Assembly (NCBI RefSeq): GCF_905163445.1
Contig: NC_053185.1
Span: 12,914,001 to 12,978,000, forward strand
Origin: Pararge aegeria
Lineage: Eukaryota > Arthropoda > Insecta > Lepidoptera > Nymphalidae
Direction: 5' to 3'
Length of the DNA: 64,000 nucleotides
Position 1 is the first letter of the stretch, and the number at the start of each line of letters is the position of its first letter. Made by a program: the position numbers and the translations under genes. The notes under the pieces were generated by a model, which worked only from the letters and a program-made list of their open reading frames with translations, was not told the DNA's origin and did no database searches. This document shows positions 36,001-47,250 of the stretch, piece by piece.

Positions 36001-37965
36001 AAGTGCACAGAGTGTCTTCCATTCCCAATGATAGTAATGTCATTCATTGTGTCAAGTCTTTGGTTTTTCTATGGTCTTATAGAAGAGGATGTTTATATGA
36101 TGGTAATTATTTTTATTTATTATTGGCAATTGCCCGCGACTTCATCCGCGTTTGTTTTTGTTTTTCAAGCATTGAGTAGCAACAGTTTATTTGGGAGAAG
36201 AGTGGCAGTAGCAGCAGCGAAAAAAGGCGATTGCGCTGGCTAAGCAATGTTATCTGAATGGATAGGAGGACCTAAAGTGTTAGAGGTGATTAGTAACAGC
36301 TTTTGTCACTAACAAAGAATAGTGACCATTAAGTTAAGAGAGAAGATACTAACATACGTAGTTCTTGTTTTTAAAAATATCTTTTTGTTTAGGTATATTC
36401 CTTAAATTATTAAACTTGCGATAACTTCTAAATGTCTTTTTCGAGTGAATTAAAAAGTATTTTATTGCTAAACATGATTATAAAACTATTTATTTCAATA
36501 AGAATTATTACTATGATACAAATTTGTTTGTACCAGCGAACTAATAAAAATTTAGATCACAAAAGCTGCTACTGTGAGTTTACTATGATAGTGAGATAAT
36601 GTCCTAACGGACTGTTTTTGTAAGTTATAATTGGTAATTTAATCATATACTACTCAATTTTTATTTTTTCCCTATAGTTTTCTCAGCGCACGCCAAGTTA
36701 TGAATTTTATAAGCAAAATCGTGCTCCTTTGGTTTTCATTATTGAAATTTTCATAAGGATCGCTCGGTTTTTCAATAAATTATAGTCTAAAGCTTTTCTC
36801 GATAAATGGGTTATCCAACATTGGAATAATTTTTCAAATCAGACCAGTAGTTCCTGACATTAGTCCGATCAAGCAAACAAACAAACAAACTCTTCAGCTT
36901 TATATATTAGTATCAGATAAGATTCAAGGCTATTAGGAAAGGTATGGTAGATCACGACATATAGTTAAATTTTAATTATCTCTGTATTCTAGTAGCCAAA
37001 AATGTGACCTTCTCATAATTTTTTACAATGCTTTTTTACGATGCAGGGGTGTTAGTTGTTGAGGAGCTCTCCTGGTTCTATCCGCTACTATGTGATGATG
37101 ATCTTGAATTGCTTCGCGGCCATAGTGTGCCTTGTCTATCACCTATGTTAGACAAGGCACACTGTCGCATTAATAATATCATTATCAACCTATGGCCGTT
37201 GTCCACCACGCTGGCAAAGTGCAGTCTTATAGACTTGATATTATCCATTCACGCTTGCAAGGTTCCTCAAGATGTTGTCCTTTACCGTCAAAGTGATACT
37301 TTTATTTCTTAAATTAAAAAGAATCGAAGTTCGAGGTGCATCCCGGAGATCTAACTCGGGCCCCAGAAAGGAAGGCCAAACTCTAACCACTAGACGATAA
37401 CCGCTTAGCTACTTGTATACACTAATTGATATTAAAATTAAAAATATGATTACTAAGGTTATTTTGGACCTACCAATGCATAAGTTTATTACAGCGAGGT
37501 TTACTATACAATTGATGAGTTTCTTAATGTCAAGGTTACTTGAAAGCATCCGGCTCTGCTTTCATCTCTTACAAGAATGTTAAAATGTCAATTGTTTATG
37601 TTGGAAAAGAGCAACTGCTGAGTTTCTTGCCGGCTTCTTCTCGGTAGAATCGGTACGATCCGGTGGTAGAGTCACTAAACACAGACAGACTTGACGTTTC
37701 AAAAGTGCTTATAGACCTACTTGAAATAAATGAATTTTGAATAAAATATGCTATTCAAAAATGAAATGTTTTTCCTAATTTTATCTTGCAAGAACTACAG
37801 AAAATTTCCGCCATGTCCAATTGCCTTCTTCTAAGCATACCTAATGGTTTATTTCAGATACCGAATTCGATTGGCTGTGGACTGACTGCCGTACAACTGT
37901 GTTTGTTTATGATATACCCAGCTACTCCATATTCATCACTACCTACAAAGACAACATTAGCATAA
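33016..37965 (+). CDS. slv: SWEET sugar transporter (MtN3/saliva family), complete, 5 exons
   Basis: Join of 33016..33092, 33164..33241, 34623..34849, 35927..36102 and 37858..37965, giving 221 residues, a usual SWEET length. SWEETs move mono- or disaccharides down their gradient through a seven-helix 3+1+3 bundle in the plasma or endomembrane; insects usually have one such gene, saliva (slv), in Drosophila. Seen here: two MtN3 repeats, each with the paired signature, 'CGVWLLYGLIKQD' (around residue 53) and 'SSLWFFYGLIEED' (around 170), with prolines at the helix starts ('SPLPFICGF', 'LPFPMIVMSF') and the pocket segment 'IPNSIGCGLTAVQ'. Helix 1 is near residues 8 to 27. The ATG has A at -3. 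Substrate specificity cannot be read from sequence. It lies head-to-head with Iml1. Confidence 0.95.
33164..33241 (+). CDS. slv: SWEET exon 2
   Basis: 78 nt; acceptor TTTTAG, donor GTAAGTA, phase 2 to 2. Encodes 'CKQYVVNRTTAESSPLPFIC', the loop and start of helix 2 with the conserved Pro. Confidence 0.95.
33270..33702 (+). repeat. LINE-like family E copy in SWEET intron 2
   Basis: Starts 'AGCTGTTGCCCGTGACTTCG' and ends near 'ATTTATATTATTAGCTT', with 'TTTCATGAGGATTGG' inside. Very similar to 47251 to 47638. Resembles RTE-type 3' ends; no coding frame. Confidence 0.7.
33703..34622. other. Rest of SWEET intron 2
   Basis: AT-rich, no repeat or gene recognised apart from short open frames with no family features. 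Confidence 0.5.
34623..34849 (+). CDS. slv: SWEET exon 3
   Basis: 227 nt; acceptor GTTACAG, donor GTATGT, phase 2 to 1. Encodes 'CGVWLLYGLIKQDNIVTFVN' and the inverting fourth helix ('FLVSLVFYMFIMGYVSVE'). Confidence 0.96.
34850..35926. other. SWEET intron 3
   Basis: 1.1 kb, AT-rich. Nothing recognised except short low-complexity tracts (GTGTGGTGGTGTGTGTG near 35636). Confidence 0.5.
35927..36102 (+). CDS. slv: SWEET exon 4
   Basis: 176 nt; acceptor TTTCAG, donor GTAATTATT, phase 1 to 0. Encodes helices 5 and 6 with 'LAIAAPMSKLLYVIRTKCTE' and 'SSLWFFYGLIEED'. Confidence 0.96.
36117..36920 (+). repeat. Degenerate family E copy in SWEET intron 4
   Basis: Left end 'GCAATTGCCCGCGACTTCAT' and right end 'CAAACAAACAAACAAACTC' with 'TTTATATATTAGTATCAG'; the middle is diverged or replaced. 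Confidence 0.55.
37124..37163. repeat. 14-bp-stem hairpin
   Basis: Arms AGTGTGCCTTGTCT and exact complement, loop 12 nt; sits directly before a family B SINE (37166 to 37405). Confidence 0.8.
37166..37405 (-). repeat. SINE-like family B copy
   Basis: Reverse-oriented: 'GTCCACCACGCTGGCAAAGT', 'AAGGTTCCTCAAGATGTTGT', head near 'CCACTAGACGATAACCGC'. Confidence 0.7.
37470..37743 (-). repeat. Dispersed repeat family D copy
   Basis: 'TTTCTTGCCGGCTTCTTCTC' and 'TACTTGAAATAAATGAATTT'; reverse of the copy at 22889. Ends about 115 nt before SWEET exon 5. Confidence 0.7.
37858..37965 (+). CDS. slv: SWEET exon 5 with stop codon
   Basis: 108 nt; acceptor ATTTCAG, phase 0. Encodes 'IPNSIGCGLTAVQLCLFMIY', helix 7 and a short tail ending at TAA 37963 to 37965. 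The intron before it is 1.75 kb and repeat-filled. Confidence 0.95.
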   Translation: MPNSIGCGLTAVQLCLFMIYPATPYSSLPTKTTLA

Positions 37966-40900
37966 ATTTGGTTCCTTATTAATAATATTTATATTTATTA
38001 CTTAGTTATAAAATACAACTTTTTATTGTATAAAATTATTACAATATTATGAATACTTTCACATGTTGATATTGTATTGTGTTTGTTGATGTATGCATGT
38101 ACATGATATGTACATTAGAATTTTTTACACTAAAAACTATTGTTAGAAATTGCATTTACTGTGTTTGTATACATTATTGCTGTAGACCGCGACTTCGACA
38201 ACATTTTTTGGATTTTTAATAATTCCGCAGGCATCCTTTATTTTCCTGGGATACAACGTATCATCCTACGCACGCAACGCATCTAGATGCCAAATGCCTA
38301 TGCTCTATTTATGTGCTAAATTTCGCTGAGATAAGTTAAGCGGACAAGCCATGCATAGGTAAAAAATTCTATTTTTTAAATCCTTGAATCTTTTACGGGA
38401 CATATAATCCTATGGCCAACAACAGGATGCATAAATACCAGGGCAACGGTATTCCGGGGATAGAAAAAAATGGCATACGCGCTTCTGTACAGGTAAACCG
38501 ATATTGACGAAATTTTGCATAGAGATAGCTTGCTGTATATAGGATAATTTTTATCCAGGGAACGTTTCAATTTCAAAATAACCGAAACAACGAGATATCT
38601 CGGGCAACAGCAAGAGTACAAACATTTTAATATTTAATTTAAAAAAATAGTGTAGACAAGCATTTCTTCTTACCTGTCTTATAATGTGAACAATCTACTT
38701 TTTTTTGTACAAATTGGCTAGCGCTTCGTGATCATGATGCCTGATAGAAAACAATTAAAATCTAGGTTGTAGCGCGCTAGAAAATACTCATAAACTTTTG
38801 CCGCAAAAACTTTGTCCTCCGATTATATACACAGACAAAGGGATATATTTAATGGTCCACCTGCCGAAACACGGCAACTGGGAAAAGGGAAGTTTATCCC
38901 ACTTCAAAACTACACGTATGTTATTAGGATAATATTTCCACCCATTCGCTCATGCTGGGAGAGAGAATAAAGCTATTTGGCGAATATTAACCATATGTCC
39001 AGTTCGAGACCGCTTCGAAATAGCCTTAAAAGAGTATCAATTTTATTATTGCGGAAGACTTGGATGGGTGTGTTTAGTGTCTGCCCACGTGTAAACTTTT
39101 TTATAAACGATATATTTGCGATTACTTTTGCGGTACTTTTTGTTTTCCTAATTGATTTTTAACAAAAATGTCTGTCACTAAGGGTACCAAATCATTTGTA
39201 GGTACATTATTCACGAAATAAAACGAAATTGACAATTTTAAAAATACTGGTAGGTATCCCTTTTTATATCGCCTGTGTGATAAGTACAACAGTAGATACC
39301 TTTAGACCGGCGAATTTTATTAAGATACGAGATTTGTGCGGAAATGTCAGACAGTGAAGTTAAAAATACTCCACCTGACATCAATAATTGTTCGATACAA
39401 ATTCAATTAAATTCTTAATCACCAATACTGGTAATTTAATGTTTTATCTTAAGAAGTCAATTGATGGTACCTTTTAATTAATTTATGATTATGGTTTTAG
39501 AGAAAATCTTCTGCGTAATTGGTAATGCAACTTATCAATTGAGTCGAAATTACTTTCACTATTCCATATTAATTTATAAAGTCTAAATGACCCCTTGTAC
39601 TAACTTAGTACCAGTTGCATAAATAACTTTAAAATTATAATACAGATAAGAAGAAAATATGCAACATGGAATTGCCATAATGTTAAAAAAAATTGAGCTA
39701 TACATAAACTTAAAATGACAAGGTAAAATTTACCTCAGGTTGTGTTATTTATTTTAGAACAAGATTTGAACGGGTTTGTTGGCCCTTTTAAATTTATGAT
39801 AATCTGATAAAGATCTTATGAGAATTACAACAGTGGAAAAGGGGGTACTGGCTCTACCGATAACAAGTATCACTACATTCCATTCAATATGACTTGTCCC
39901 CTATGTTATATAGTACCCTATAATATCTAGGGGACAATTTTAAGTGAATGCGCTGTAATATTTCTTAAAAATAGTTCAACGGGTACATACCACGATAATA
40001 TTATGGGATTTGTCGATATTTCGATCCAGTTGCATGGACGAGCTCACGACGGGACCACGATCCATGCAACACGAAAATCTTAGTTTAATATCTTTATTTT
40101 GCACTGTAATACTCGATTCAGAGAATATTTATGATTTCAAATAAAGTCACGGTAACGTTCAAAACGTTACATGAAATCATAAATAATTGTCAATCCTAAT
40201 TTATTGTACTGACTTCAGACTTGAAGTTACAATTACACTTTTATCGTGTACGTGTGTGTGAATTATTGTTCATTAGTATATTTTTTATATCGCTATAGTA
40301 ATATGTCTCTCTCTCTCTATTTAACCCTCAAACATAAACACGGCAGAAATTATGGTTGTCTCCGCGTATTTTTACAATGATATATATATATTACATAGAG
40401 TATTATTTGATGGACACGCAGATGATTCAGCTGAGTGAAAATAATTGGCTATAAACAGAGCAACGACCGACCTGTGTCCGTCAACCTGTGTTAATCCTCA
40501 TAAGCCTGTAATTTACCCCGGCAACCGTGTCCTTTAGATTAAAACACACCATTGCAACATTCTTAGAGGCGGAAATAAGCATGTCGGTAGAACTTCCCCG
40601 GACGAGCTCTGTTATAAAGAAGCTCTACTGCTACCACTGATACAACTATGAGCTTATTTCTGTAAAGGAATTTATCCTACGAAAAATGTGAAGTATTGAC
40701 GGAACTATTTTTAACAAGTGTTGATTAACCACGAACGTTTTAGTTTAGAAATACTGTAATACCCCATCGATATAGTGCGTACCCGATTTCCGATTAGACT
40801 TGTTTAGTAAACCTAGATTTAATCTGTTAGCCAGTGATTTTTATTAGATTCGTTTTAGGTTATCTCGTGAAGTATTCCACAATTTTGAATATAAATGTCA

Positions 40901-42750
40901 AGGACAGAAAGGGTCAGTATTCATGGACAATATTTTTATATTTTTCATAAACTTGGGTTACATGTTTTGTCAGCGACACCAATGATGACTAATTGTAGAT
41001 ACATGAAATAAACCATTTTGTTGCGTATTATTTTTTAAGAATTATTCCCACGACGCCGCTTCCTACTATGCCGCTTTCCGCCGGGGCATTAGTGCCACGG
41101 CGCTGCGCGTATTACCTATTATATTCGTCAAATGCTAAATTGCCCGAATTCACTGAAGAAACCAAAACCTCAGTAGGTACGGTTATGTCGCTACGCTTAT
41201 GTTATGAGGTTTTTGGATTTATCGACATCTTCCTCTCGTAACCGCTCCGTCATATCCTGCAACTTCACGACCTTTCAGGATGAAGGGTGGGATCGGCCTG
41301 TGCCGTCGTTGACAACACATGAAACCTTACTTATGTATTTGTTTATTTATCGTAATAAAGGTTTTAATTTAAAATGTGGATTTATTTAATTTTCTACTTA
41401 AAAAGTCTAAATTTTCCTATTTGTCATTTTACATTTATTTTACAATCTAGACAAATAGGATGCAATATGTACACTCACGGAAAGAAAAGGCTCGACACCT
41501 TAGTGTCGATTTTCGCTTGCACTAGTACTGCCGATTGACAATAGTTTTTAATAAAAATAATAATGGCAGTTTGAACCAACAAGAAGGTTGTAGTTAATCT
41601 TGTTGACTAGATAAATAGTCAAACAACTTTGATCTGAACAATTATGAACTTTATTAACGGACAGTTAAATATTATTTTCTCTAACTCGAGTATATTCTGT
41701 AACATAGTTTCAAATATTAATATGTGCTCGTGATACGTTAAGGAAATCAATTTGAAAATCGTCGAACCTTTTCATTCCGTACCTGTACGCAGCAGCATTT
41801 ATATATGACATCTAAAATATGCATTATATTTAAGTTAGTTTTTAAACTGACTAATTGTTATAACTTGACCTGAATATCAAATTTACATGTACCAACATGT
41901 GATTGAGTGTGTATTGATACTTATTACCTTAATCTTCGTTTCTGTTGTCCTAGAAAATCCGTGTCCTAGGAAAAAGTTTTGGAACAAATAGCTCATTGGC
42001 ATAATATTTCCTTTCCAACTACCCTTGTTTATATTATCACATCGCGAACCAGGTTTCAGGATCAAATAACAACTCAGTTGCTTGAATTTTGTACCTTTAT
42101 TTTTAACATAAAAATTGGTTTATTATAATCTGCGAGACCTTGAGACCGTCAAATGTAAATGATTTCTATTATTCTTCAAATTTACCTATTCATTAAACTG
42201 CCGTTTTTGTTTGGAGCTTCCGGTTTTATCTTATTTTAGTGATAGGTAATACACGGCACGAAGGTGAAACAAATAACTATGGACATATATTGAGAATTGC
42301 GTCGCAGAAAGAACCAATAACAATTTTTGGCCCATCACAAGAATCGATTTTAGATCCTCGTGAACCGTCCAATTTGATAATTACTTAACTAGCATAAGTA
42401 CCAACCAAGGCAGTAAGGTTAATTTCATAGCAATAATGGCTAAATAGGTAACTATGATCTGATGCTTAACCTGGACAGTCTACCCAAATACCTCGATAAA
42501 TCGCGTATTTGAGCTTACTGGATTGATAAAAGGTATTCTCGAATGACTTGGGAGTAATGAGTTGGGTAAGTTAGGAAACAGTCTTCTTGCCCGGGCATTT
42601 ACTCACAGGTCCTTTTTACCTTGATACCTCAATTTCTGATAGACTGAGATAACGCCTTTTCAAGCCTTTTTCTAAAATAGGCCTTCAGGGGCGGTGTGAC
42701 GTTTGTATCCGTCGTAGGGTTTATAAAAAGATATGATTTCCTCAGTTAAA
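37966..42750. other. Intergenic region between SWEET and DUF229 paralogue 1
   Basis: 4.8 kb. Holds a family E-like fragment at about 38178 to 38640 and a TC run near 40308. No gene-like open frame, no recognised RNA gene. Both genes end here (convergent), so it should contain two 3' UTRs. Confidence 0.6.
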
Positions 42751-43932
42751 CTAGCCTTTTTTTGTACAGTTAGAAACACACACACAATACGCACGATCAT
42801 TCTGTTCAATAGCGCATCTTCCTCTGATATTATAGACTGATATTGTATATTCTTGAAACGGACTAAATGTCTCATTATGCTTCACGACTTTAACTTCATA
42901 CGCGACGTCGCCTGGTGACATAACAAACGCTATGACAAAATAAGTTTTGTTGAGGTATTCGTTGCGGTATGTGTGACTCCGTAAAATCTTCTTTAATTTT
43001 AACATTTCACATTTCATACAGTGTATCGTCTTTACTGTGCTTACTTTGTTTTGTACTTTAACTACTGCCACGTTCGTAGCTGTAACTACTTCATCGTTTG
43101 TATGGCTGATTTCGGTCATTCCATGACAAGAGCACCATTGTTCATCAACACCGGCTTCTTCGCATGTTCTGTGAATATCAATATTATTAAAGATACTCGT
43201 GCAGTTAGGGCAGGCTTCTGAATTTATATCTGTTGATTCCTTAGATACTGTTAAAGTGTCAAGGAGTGTAAGATATAAATCGTAGGGTGTGATAAGTCTA
43301 TGTTGGTTAAATTTCAAGTTGTTGTACTCTTCTGGTCTAATATTTCGGAACTCCGTTGGTACCCATAAAAACAGCATTGGTAGCCTTTCGTCATAATAAG
43401 ATTCGTAAGGCACTCTCATTTTACCACTCCTCAAACCATGGTCACTTAGGAAATATATAAATGTGTTTTGTAAAACACCACTATTATTGAGTTTTGTGAA
43501 AAAGTTCACCATATTCTTGTCAATAAGTGTTGGTATATTTTCTAAATTATGACTGTATGAGTTTAACCAGAAAAATCCAAAAAAGTTTTCATCCTTGTAG
43601 GATTCTGTAAAATTAGATGCGTAATCGAGGATATGTTGTGCAGATGGCAACATTTTGGTGCATATTATGTTGCCACGGCTTCTCTCACCAGTTAGAAAAA
43701 GTGGTCGTAGATAATGATCAGTGGGCGCAGACTTGTATCCTCTTTTAGAAAATGTATCGGGAAGTTTCAGGTCGTCTTCTCCGGTAGCTGTTATGTATCC
43801 TTTTTTCTTAAATTCCGACCATAGCATTAGATGATTGCAATTATCCATGCTTGATGAACAGGTTTTGTAAATCGTAGTCATTCTCTTGCCCGTTAACAGA
43901 GACATCAAATTGGGAAATGTATTGTAACCCAC
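42751..43932 (-). CDS. DUF229 paralogue 1, exon 4 with stop codon
   Basis: 1,182 nt, phase 0; acceptor TTGTAG. Encodes residues 246 to 638, the bulk of the ectodomain: 'VGYNTFPNLMSLLTGKRMTT', 'NTFIYFLSDHGLRSG', 'RLITPYDLYLTLLDTL' and the Cys-rich end. Confidence 0.96.
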   Translation of the reverse strand: MGYNTFPNLMSLLTGKRMTTIYKTCSSSMDNCNHLMLWSEFKKKGYITATGEDDLKLPDTFSKRGYKSAPTDHYLRPLFLTGERSRGNIICTKMLPSAQHILDYASNFTESYKDENFFGFFWLNSYSHNLENIPTLIDKNMVNFFTKLNNSGVLQNTFIYFLSDHGLRSGKMRVPYESYYDERLPMLFLWVPTEFRNIRPEEYNNLKFNQHRLITPYDLYLTLLDTLTVSKESTDINSEACPNCTSIFNNIDIHRTCEEAGVDEQWCSCHGMTEISHTNDEVVTATNVAVVKVQNKVSTVKTIHCMKCEMLKLKKILRSHTYRNEYLNKTYFVIAFVMSPGDVAYEVKVVKHNETFSPFQEYTISVYNIRGRCAIEQNDRAYCVCVSNCTKKG

Positions 43933-46075
43933 CTACAAGAAATATGTATGAAGCTTGTTAAAAATAGTATGGGATTAGGGATACGCATTTAACTTTTAAG
44001 TACAACATTTTTCTAATCATATCATGCCCGTTTTACCACTAGGTACCAATATTATATTAAGGTAGAGACCTTATTATTTATAAAGTACCATTTATTACAA
44101 GATAGTTCTAAAATAACAATGTATTCAAATACCTAAATCATAACTATACTTTGTATTGAATGTTGTTAAAAAAAAAGAAAGGGACATATGTTTATCAAAA
44201 TCACAGGAAAAAGTTTTCGTACACGTTCTAAAACGTCTAGTTTATTTTCGTACTTTATTGTGTATTCGTAACTTTACATATACCGGACAAAAGAAGATTT
44301 CAAGTCTGTTGTTCAGATATTTTTGTGCAAGCTGTAACTAGTAGATAAAAGTTGTATCTCCTACAATTTAAATAGGATTTAATGTGCCTTTGTATTAGGA
44401 GAGGATAAGGCTGGCATAGGTATGTGTCGGTCAGGAGTAGGTACCAATGTATTCCAGATAGTAAAAAAAAATAAGTAAGGTCAGTCATACCTTCTCTCGA
44501 TAAAACAATTTTGGTTTACCTTCTAGGTAATACTCCTAACAGTTTTTAATCAAAATTCACTTCAAATTATAGGTACGTAGCTTATATCTAATAAGTAGTT
44601 ACCTTTTGATATGCCCTGTAGTCTAACCAATCGTTTTGCAACATGTATTTAACAGTTTTCGGCATGCTATTGTAAACTCGCGCTCTTGAGACTGTGTCCA
44701 ATCCTAATACTAGAACGTTCCAAGGTTTTTTCGGTATTTGTTCCTCTTCGGCGTCTCTGTGCAATCTCTTGAGTATTATGTATGCATCTTCATATATTAC
44801 ACGTTTTTTAGATGAATCTAGTGAACATGTTACGGTTATTACTTCATTTTTCAACTCCACGTTGCTATTATTGTCAAAATTTGTACATTTGGAGTATCTG
44901 TGGACCAATTGACAGCGTGAGGGGGTAAAAGTAGATTGTAGAACATCAAACAGTCGGGTAAAGGGGTAGCATACGCGAATCAAGATCAATTTCAATCATA
45001 GAAATCTTAATAACAAGACCTATTGCGATTTCTATGAATCCAGGCGTACCTTACTCGTAGCGAGGGATTTGAGAACACCTAAATACCGAGTGTGAGGCCT
45101 TGTATATAGAATCTCGAGTGTAGTTAGGGATTAGGGGCAGCCCAAGTCGAAGAAAGCATTGCTCCTGCTTTGGATTCTTTTTTTTTTATTCCACTACAGT
45201 AAATATAATAATATCTTGCTTACCTCTGTTTCCTATAGTCCTCCTTTCCCGCAACAATAGCAGGAGTGGCGAATTGGTAACAACATGAGTAACTCTTCCC
45301 CTTCGTGTAATGCTTAATTTTCATCTTGTCAATTGAAAATGCAATTTCTTCGTTAGAAATTTTCTTAATAAATACAGCTCGGACACCACACGTACTTGCT
45401 CCGACATATTTTGCTTCTTCTATTTTGTATGTTTTTAAATAGTTTGGTATGGAACATCCAGGTGTGTTGATTAAGTATTGATCTTGGCTTTCTTCGATAT
45501 TTTGGTCTGACAAGAGGAAATAATTAAGTTAATATGTACCTACTTTAGGCGCGTCCCCGATTAAGTATTCTTGAGCGTTTATTTCCCCTTTGGCTGAGCA
45601 TGAGTGAATTCTTATAGATTTATGAGTAATGTTTATATTAAAACATATTTTTTTGCATTTTTAAAAAAATGCAACTATCAGCAAAATGCTATATATATAT
45701 TGATTTATGAGCATTTTGCTGATAGGTGCAAATTAAATTAATGTATGGTAGCTACCTTTTAATATATATAACATTTACCTACTTCAGTTAAAAATGTTGG
45801 ACTTTTCACATTTGTAGAAATTTAATGTTCTTCTTTTGTTTTATGTATAAAGATTATTTGAACTGTTAGGGGAAGCGCCTTGATACTTGAAATATAAATT
45901 AGAAAAATAATTACTCACTATATAAGTCTATAATATTTTCTGAAGAACTGTTTTGAAATATGTCTTTGATTATTGTTTTTTTGTTCTCTATATGGTATCT
46001 CCATAAAGCATAGTACACAAATAATATAACCAAAAAAATATATAATAATAATTTTAAGCGTTTTGTGCTCGACAT
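42751..46075 (-). CDS. DUF229 family protein, paralogue 1 (638 aa, 4 exons)
   Basis: Join of 45919..46075, 45224..45506, 44603..44897 and 42751..43932 on the minus strand. A predicted type II membrane protein: short basic N-terminus, one hydrophobic anchor ('LLLYIFLVILFVYYALW', about residues 9 to 25), a Cys-bearing stem and a large ectodomain of the alkaline-phosphatase/sulfatase fold assigned to DUF229. Metal-site-like residues are present: Asp214-Thr215 in 'NVLVLGLDTVSRA', His373 in 'WLNSYSHN' and Asp409-His410 in 'FLSDHG'. Family landmarks 'GYNTFPNLMSLLTG', 'PTDHYLRPLF' and a C-terminal Cys cluster ('EQWCSCHG', 'CVCVSNC') are intact. No reaction or substrate is established for the family to my knowledge; hydrolase activity is inference. 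It lies 8 kb from paralogue 2 in the same orientation. Confidence 0.92.
43933..44602. other. DUF229 paralogue 1 intron 3
   Basis: 670 nt, AT-rich, no repeat recognised. Confidence 0.6.
44603..44897 (-). CDS. DUF229 paralogue 1, exon 3
   Basis: 295 nt, phase 2 to 0; acceptor TCCACAG, donor GTAACT. Starts 'RYSKCTNF' and contains 'WNVLVLGLDTVSRARVYNSM' followed by P, the motif expected to hold the catalytic Thr/Ser. Confidence 0.94.
45224..45506 (-). CDS. DUF229 paralogue 1, exon 2
   Basis: 283 nt, phase 1 to 2; acceptor TTGTCAG, donor GTAAGC. Encodes the stem with 'NTPGCSIPNYLK', 'YVGASTCGVRAVFIKK' and 'KGKSYSCCYQF'; the two paralogues share the Cys positions. Confidence 0.92.
45670..45730. 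repeat. Hairpin in DUF229 paralogue 1 intron 1
   Basis: Arms TGCAACTATCAGCAAAATGC plus T and near-complement, loop of AT repeats about 19 nt. Confidence 0.75.
45919..46075 (-). CDS. DUF229 paralogue 1, exon 1
   Basis: 157 nt, phase 1 out, donor GTGAGTAA. ATG at 46075 (context AAAATG) encodes 'MSSTKRLKLLLYIFLVILFV', the cytoplasmic tail and signal anchor. A longer in-frame extension to 46210 is open, but a good 3' splice site sits between it and this ATG. Confidence 0.87.
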
Positions 46076-46094
46076 TTTCACCGTGACGCGATTA
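46076..46094 (-). other. Probable 5'-UTR exon edge of DUF229 paralogue 1
   Basis: A T-rich 3' splice site (CTTTTTTTCAG) ends 19 nt before the ATG. It suggests a non-coding first exon further right. Paralogue 2 has the same arrangement at 58063 to 58090. Confidence 0.5.
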
Positions 46095-46257
46095 CTGAAA
46101 AAAAGGCTGATTATAAAATCGTTATATTTTAATATGTTTACGAAATTCGTGAAAAAGCGAGATTGGGGGCATTTTAGGGGGTAAGGAGTACCTAACAGAA
46201 AATGTATCACTAAAAGGCTTTCAATTTAGATATTGCCAATGCACAAGTTTAAAGAAT

Positions 46258-46572
46258 TTGTTAAAACACATTTATTACAGCGAGGTTACTATACAATTGA
46301 TGAATTTTTTAATGACAAGGTTGCTTGGAAGCATCCGGCTCCGCTTTCAGCTCTCACAAGATAGAAAAATGAATGTTAAAATGCAAAATGTAAATTGTTG
46401 ATGTTGGAAAAGAGCAACTGCTGAGTTTCTTGCCGGCTTCTTCTCGGTAGAATCTGCCTTCCGGACCGGTGGTAGAATCACTACAAACAGACAGACTTGA
46501 CGTTTCAAAAGTGCTTATATTAGGCCTACTTGAAATAAATGAATTTTGAATTTTGAATTTTGAATTTTGATA
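46258..46572 (-). repeat. Dispersed repeat family D copy with a 9-bp microsatellite
   Basis: 'TTGCCGGCTTCTTCTCGGTA' body; its right end is expanded as TTGAATTTT repeats (46541 to 46570). Confidence 0.75.
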
Positions 46573-46704
46573 AATTATTATAATTCAACATAAATCAAGT
46601 TTTTGATTAAAAATCATTTTATAGGATAGGTGGAGCTTCCTATTACAATGAGTCTGATGTGAAGAGGAGCCAATCCGAAGGGACGAAAATCCGCACCTTC
46701 ATAC

Positions 46705-46750
46705 GCACCTTCATACGCACACACAAGTTTGTGTGTGCGTATGAAGGTGC
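46705..46750. repeat. Perfect 22-bp-stem hairpin with 2-nt loop
   Basis: Arms GCACCTTCATACGCACACAC plus AA and exact complement. A further CACCTTCATACG unit lies just to the left, as a direct repeat. Confidence 0.9.
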
Positions 46751-46854
46751 ATATGAATAGTTAATTAAATATTATCTAAGACCATAAACTTTTTGCTGTT
46801 GCTATACTAATCTCATGTTATGGTTGTCACTGCGTATTTTTTATGCCTTTGCCT

Positions 46855-47165
46855 TGTTGTTCTAGTGGTTGGCACATAAAACTACGGAACTCGAGGTCCT
46901 CAATTCGAATCCCGGGTCGGGCAAGAATTGCTAGGTTTCGTGTATTTTCTGTTATAGAATTTTCAGTACAGTACGAGCAAGGAGTTGTGAAATTGGCGAT
47001 GTCAACACCTGAGCACGTTTGGAAAGCACCGTCGGTCCCGGTTATTACCACTTACCCGTGATAATAGTTGTTTAAGCTCGCCAACCCACATTGAAGCAGC
47101 GTGGCGGGTCTTTGCTCTAAAACCGTCTATCCTATGAGAGATGAGGCCTGTGCCAAACAGTGCGA
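46855..47165 (+). repeat. SINE-like family F copy
   Basis: tRNA-like head (CTAGTGGTTGGCACATAAAA, then CAATTCGAATCCCGGG), body 'CAACCCACATTGAAGCAGCG'. Confidence 0.6.
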
Positions 47166-47250
47166 TGTGTTTAGGCTGCGGATGATGATTTTTTTAAGTA
47201 CATTTATTTCTATGCAAGTATTGATCTCAGAAAAATTGTATTATAATGAA

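Noticed and set aside
45911..46210. Longer N-terminus for DUF229 paralogue 1 beginning at 46210
   Set aside because: A good 3' splice site lies between this Met and the ATG at 46075, and the shorter protein has the expected short basic tail before the signal anchor, as in paralogue 2.
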